Both the position numbers and the translations under genes were made by a program. Shown here one piece after another: positions 61,348 through 64,000 of a stretch of DNA of 64,000 nt. Under the pieces are notes generated by a model. It searched no databases, was not told the DNA's origin, and worked only from the letters and a program-made list of their open reading frames with translations. The stretch is from Streptomyces sp. Tu 3180. Its GTDB lineage: Bacteria; Actinomycetota; Actinomycetes; Streptomycetales; Streptomycetaceae. Each line of letters opens with the position of its first letter. The first letter of the stretch is position 1. The stretch spans positions 6,054,001 to 6,118,000 of the forward strand of contig NZ_WOXS01000002.1 of the NCBI RefSeq assembly GCF_009852415.1. Reading direction: 5' to 3'.

Positions 61348-64000
61348 ATGACAGAGACGGCGAGCGGTCCGGCACGGAGTCCCCGAGCCAAGAGCAACAA
61401 GGCCGGCAAGGGACTGCGTGTGGAGCGCATCCACACCACTCCCGGGGTCCACCCCTACGACGAGGTGACCTGGGAGCGCCGTGACGTCGTCATGACCAAC
61501 TGGCGCGACGGCTCGGTCAACTTCGAGCAGCGCGGCGTCGAGTTCCCCGACTTCTGGTCGGTGAACGCGGTCAACATCGTCACCAGCAAGTACTTCCGCG
61601 GTGCCGTGGGCACCCCGCAGCGCGAGACCAGCCTCAAGCAGCTGATCGACCGCATCGTGAAGACGTACCGGAAGGCCGGTGAGGACTACAAGTACTTCGC
61701 CTCGCCCGCCGACGCCGAGATCTTCGAGCACGAGCTGGCGTACGCCCTCCTGCACCAGATCTTCAGCTTCAACAGCCCCGTGTGGTTCAACGTGGGCACG
61801 CCCCAGCCGCAGCAGGTCTCCGCCTGCTTCATCCTGTCCGTCGACGACTCCATGGAGTCGATCCTCGACTGGTACAAGGAAGAGGGCATGATCTTCAAGG
61901 GCGGCTCCGGCGCCGGCCTGAACCTCTCCCGGATCCGTTCCTCCAAGGAACTGCTGTCCTCCGGCGGCAACGCCTCCGGCCCGGTCTCCTTCATGCGCGG
62001 AGCCGACGCCTCCGCCGGAACGATCAAGTCCGGTGGCGCCACCCGCCGCGCCGCCAAGATGGTCGTCCTCGACGTGGACCACCCGGACATCGAGGACTTC
62101 ATCGAGACCAAGGTCAAGGAAGAGGAGAAGATCCGCGTCCTGCGCGACGCGGGCTTCGACATGGACCTGGGCGGTGACGACATCACGTCCGTCCAGTACC
62201 AGAACGCCAACAACTCGGTCCGCGTCAACGACGAGTTCATGCGGGCGGTCGAGCAGGGCGGCAAGTTCGGCCTGCGCGCCCGGATGACCGGCGAGGTCAT
62301 CGAGGAGGTCGACGCCAAGGCGCTCTTCCGCAAGATCGCCGAAGCCGCCTGGGCCTGCGCCGACCCGGGCATCCAGTACGACGGCGTCATCAACAACTGG
62401 CACACCTGCCCCGAGTCCGGCCGGATCACCGCGTCGAACCCGTGCAGCGAGTACATGCACCTGGACAACACGTCCTGCAACCTGGCCTCGCTGAACCTGA
62501 TGAAGTTCCTCAAGGACGACGGACAGGGCAACCAGTCCTTCGAGACCGAGCGCTTCCAGAAGGTCGTCGAGCTGGTCATCACCGCGATGGACATCTCGAT
62601 CTGCTTCGCGGACTTCCCGACCCAGAAGATCGGCGAGAACACCCGCGCGTTCCGTCAGCTCGGCATCGGCTACGCCAACCTCGGCGCCCTGCTGATGGCG
62701 ACCGGCCACGCCTACGACTCCGACGGCGGCCGCGCCCTCGCCGGCGCGATCACCTCCCTGATGACCGGCACGGCGTACCGGCGCTCCGCCGAGCTCGCCG
62801 CGATCGTCGGCCCGTACGACGGCTACGCCCGCAACGCCGACGCGCACCAGCGCGTCATGAAGCAGCACGCCGACGCCAACGGCACCGCCGTGCGCATGGA
62901 CGACCTGGACACCCCGGTGTGGGCCGCCGCCACCGAGGCGTGGCAGGACGTGCTGCGCCTCGGCGAGAAGAACGGCTTCCGCAACTCCCAGGCGTCCGTG
63001 CTCGCCCCGACCGGCACCATCGGCCTGGCGATGTCCTGCGACACCACCGGTGTCGAGCCCGACCTCGCCCTGGTCAAGTTCAAGAAGCTGGTCGGCGGCG
63101 GCTCGATGCAGATCGTCAACGGCACCGTCCCGCAGGCCCTGCGCCGCCTGGGCTACCAGGAGGAGCAGATCGAGGCGATCGTCGCCCACATCGCCGAGCA
63201 CGGCAATGTGATCGACGCCCCCGGTCTCAAGCAGGAGCACTACGAGGTGTTCGACTGCGCCATGGGCGAGCGCGCCATCTCCCCGATGGGCCACGTCCGC
63301 ATGATGGCCGCGATCCAGCCCTGGATCTCCGGCGCCATCTCCAAGACGGTCAACATGCCGGAGACGGCGACCGTCGAGGAGGTCGAGGAGATCTACTTCG
63401 AGGCCTGGAAGCTGGGCGTCAAGGCGCTCGCCATCTACCGCGACAACTGCAAGGTCGGCCAGCCGCTCTCCGCGAAGACCAAGGAGAAGGAGAAGGCCGA
63501 GGTCACCGAGAAGGCCGAGGAGACGATCCGGGCCGCGGTCGAGAAGGTGGTCGAGTACCGCCCGGTCCGCAAGCGCCTCCCGAAGGGCCGTCCCGGCATC
63601 ACCACCTCCTTCACGGTCGGCGGCGCCGAGGGCTACATGACCGCCAACTCCTACCCGGACGACGGTCTCGGCGAGGTCTTCCTGAAGATGTCCAAGCAGG
63701 GTTCGACGCTCGCGGGCATGATGGACGCCTTCTCCATCGCCGTCTCGGTGGGCCTCCAGTACGGCGTGCCGCTGGAGACGTACGTCTCGAAGTTCACCAA
63801 CATGCGCTTCGAGCCGGCCGGCATGACGGACGACCCGGACGTGCGGATGGCGCAGTCGATCGTCGACTACATCTTCCGCCGCCTGGCGCTGGACTTCCTG
63901 CCCTTCGAGACGCGCTCCGCGCTCGGCATCCACTCCGCCGAGGAGCGCCAGCGCCACCTGGAGACCGGTTCGTACGAGCAAGCCATCGACGACGACGAGG
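61348..64000 (+). CDS. nrdJ: Class II B12-dependent ribonucleotide reductase NrdJ (3' end outside window)
   Basis: 884 codons visible, about nine tenths of the usual ~960. It reduces ribonucleotides to deoxyribonucleotides using adenosylcobalamin and needs no oxygen. The redox cysteine is in QQVSACFILSVDDSME; GGSGAGLNLSRIRSS forms the substrate loop. The active-site loop ASNPCSEYMHLDNTSCNLASLNL has the radical Cys and Glu. The specificity/B12 region includes SVLAPTGTIGLAMSCDTTG. A Lys/Glu-rich spacer (~705-730) separates the C-terminal domain. ATG 61348 follows GGGAGGC. No B12 riboswitch was recognised in the 164-bp gap; control is expected through NrdR. Confidence 0.95.
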   Translation, partial: MTETASGPARSPRAKSNKAGKGLRVERIHTTPGVHPYDEVTWERRDVVMTNWRDGSVNFEQRGVEFPDFWSVNAVNIVTSKYFRGAVGTPQRETSLKQLIDRIVKTYRKAGEDYKYFASPADAEIFEHELAYALLHQIFSFNSPVWFNVGTPQPQQVSACFILSVDDSMESILDWYKEEGMIFKGGSGAGLNLSRIRSSKELLSSGGNASGPVSFMRGADASAGTIKSGGATRRAAKMVVLDVDHPDIEDFIETKVKEEEKIRVLRDAGFDMDLGGDDITSVQYQNANNSVRVNDEFMRAVEQGGKFGLRARMTGEVIEEVDAKALFRKIAEAAWACADPGIQYDGVINNWHTCPESGRITASNPCSEYMHLDNTSCNLASLNLMKFLKDDGQGNQSFETERFQKVVELVITAMDISICFADFPTQKIGENTRAFRQLGIGYANLGALLMATGHAYDSDGGRALAGAITSLMTGTAYRRSAELAAIVGPYDGYARNADAHQRVMKQHADANGTAVRMDDLDTPVWAAATEAWQDVLRLGEKNGFRNSQASVLAPTGTIGLAMSCDTTGVEPDLALVKFKKLVGGGSMQIVNGTVPQALRRLGYQEEQIEAIVAHIAEHGNVIDAPGLKQEHYEVFDCAMGERAISPMGHVRMMAAIQPWISGAISKTVNMPETATVEEVEEIYFEAWKLGVKALAIYRDNCKVGQPLSAKTKEKEKAEVTEKAEETIRAAVEKVVEYRPVRKRLPKGRPGITTSFTVGGAEGYMTANSYPDDGLGEVFLKMSKQGSTLAGMMDAFSIAVSVGLQYGVPLETYVSKFTNMRFEPAGMTDDPDVRMAQSIVDYIFRRLALDFLPFETRSALGIHSAEERQRHLETGSYEQAIDDDE

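Noticed and set aside
61006..63981. 991-codon minus-strand frame opposite nrdJ and nrdR
   Set aside because: An antisense shadow of GC-skewed coding sequence; NrdJ and NrdR motifs are unambiguous on the plus strand.

Overview
The window is very GC-rich, with G/C-biased third positions, frequent GTG starts and short TANNNT-type -10 boxes. Its genes match the conserved core of a Streptomyces chromosome. From memory, the order parallels the S. coelicolor stretch from about SCO5747 to SCO5805 (osaC-osaA-osaB-ftsK ... recA-recX ... miaB-miaA-dapF-rshA-hflX ... lexA-nrdR-nrdJ). I saw no tRNA, rRNA, insertion sequence, prophage or CRISPR array.

Layout. 1-8.6 kb: osmotic-stress signalling. A partial osaC (minus) diverges from osaA, a poly-HAMP sensor kinase whose receiver domain lies in another frame, followed by osaB. 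8.8-17.2 kb: ftsK, a RodZ-like protein, rimO, pgsA, a cinA-type amidase, clgR, dpsC and a small membrane protein. 17.4-23.3 kb (minus): an Fpg/Nei glycosylase and a large Lhr helicase. 23.4-28.0 kb: an AraC regulator overlapping azlCD, a toroid-fold hypothetical protein, DUF3046 and an AI-2E/PerM permease. 28.3-30.4 kb: recA-recX. 30.5-33.4 kb (minus): a cysteine dioxygenase-rhodanese pair behind a cysteine-rich leader peptide, and an FAD monooxygenase. 33.6-37.0 kb (minus): the glutamate ABC transporter gluABCD. 37.3-40.4 kb: a two-component system and a convergent TAXI binding protein. 40.5-52.0 kb: a MazG-like protein, miaB, a LigB-like protein, a pair of small genes, miaA, a membrane protein, dapF, rshA, a decayed M1 peptidase and hflX. 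52.1-57.0 kb: tandem lipoprotein trypsin-like proteases, an aminotransferase lacking its PLP lysine, and a truncated siderophore-type acyltransferase. 57.1-64 kb: a DinG-type helicase, lexA, nrdR and nrdJ (cut by the window end).

Connections. recA-recX and lexA each carry a GAAC-N4-GTTC-like SOS box, so both the SOS sensor and its repressor are here. NrdR and the B12-dependent reductase NrdJ form a regulator-target pair. The miaB-miaA-dapF-rshA-hflX run groups tRNA modification, (p)ppGpp turnover and ribosome rescue. The osa genes join a sensor kinase, two receivers and an anti-sigma-factor-like phosphatase.

Most unusual points: (i) a leaderless five-cysteine leader peptide before cysteine dioxygenase-rhodanese; (ii) the osaA frame break and a 9-bp-arm operator in the osaC/osaA gap; (iii) a siderophore locus reduced to a lysine-less aminotransferase plus an acyltransferase stub; (iv) an M1 peptidase that lost its catalytic middle; (v) duplicated proteases sharing a Trp/Asp/Lys-rich N-terminal module I cannot place; (vi) a -10-like hexamer 6 or 7 nt before the start codon of at least thirteen genes; (vii) RshA with an intact hydrolase site but a diverged synthetase site. 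Starts were chosen by eye from ribosome-binding sites, leaderless signals and remembered homologues.
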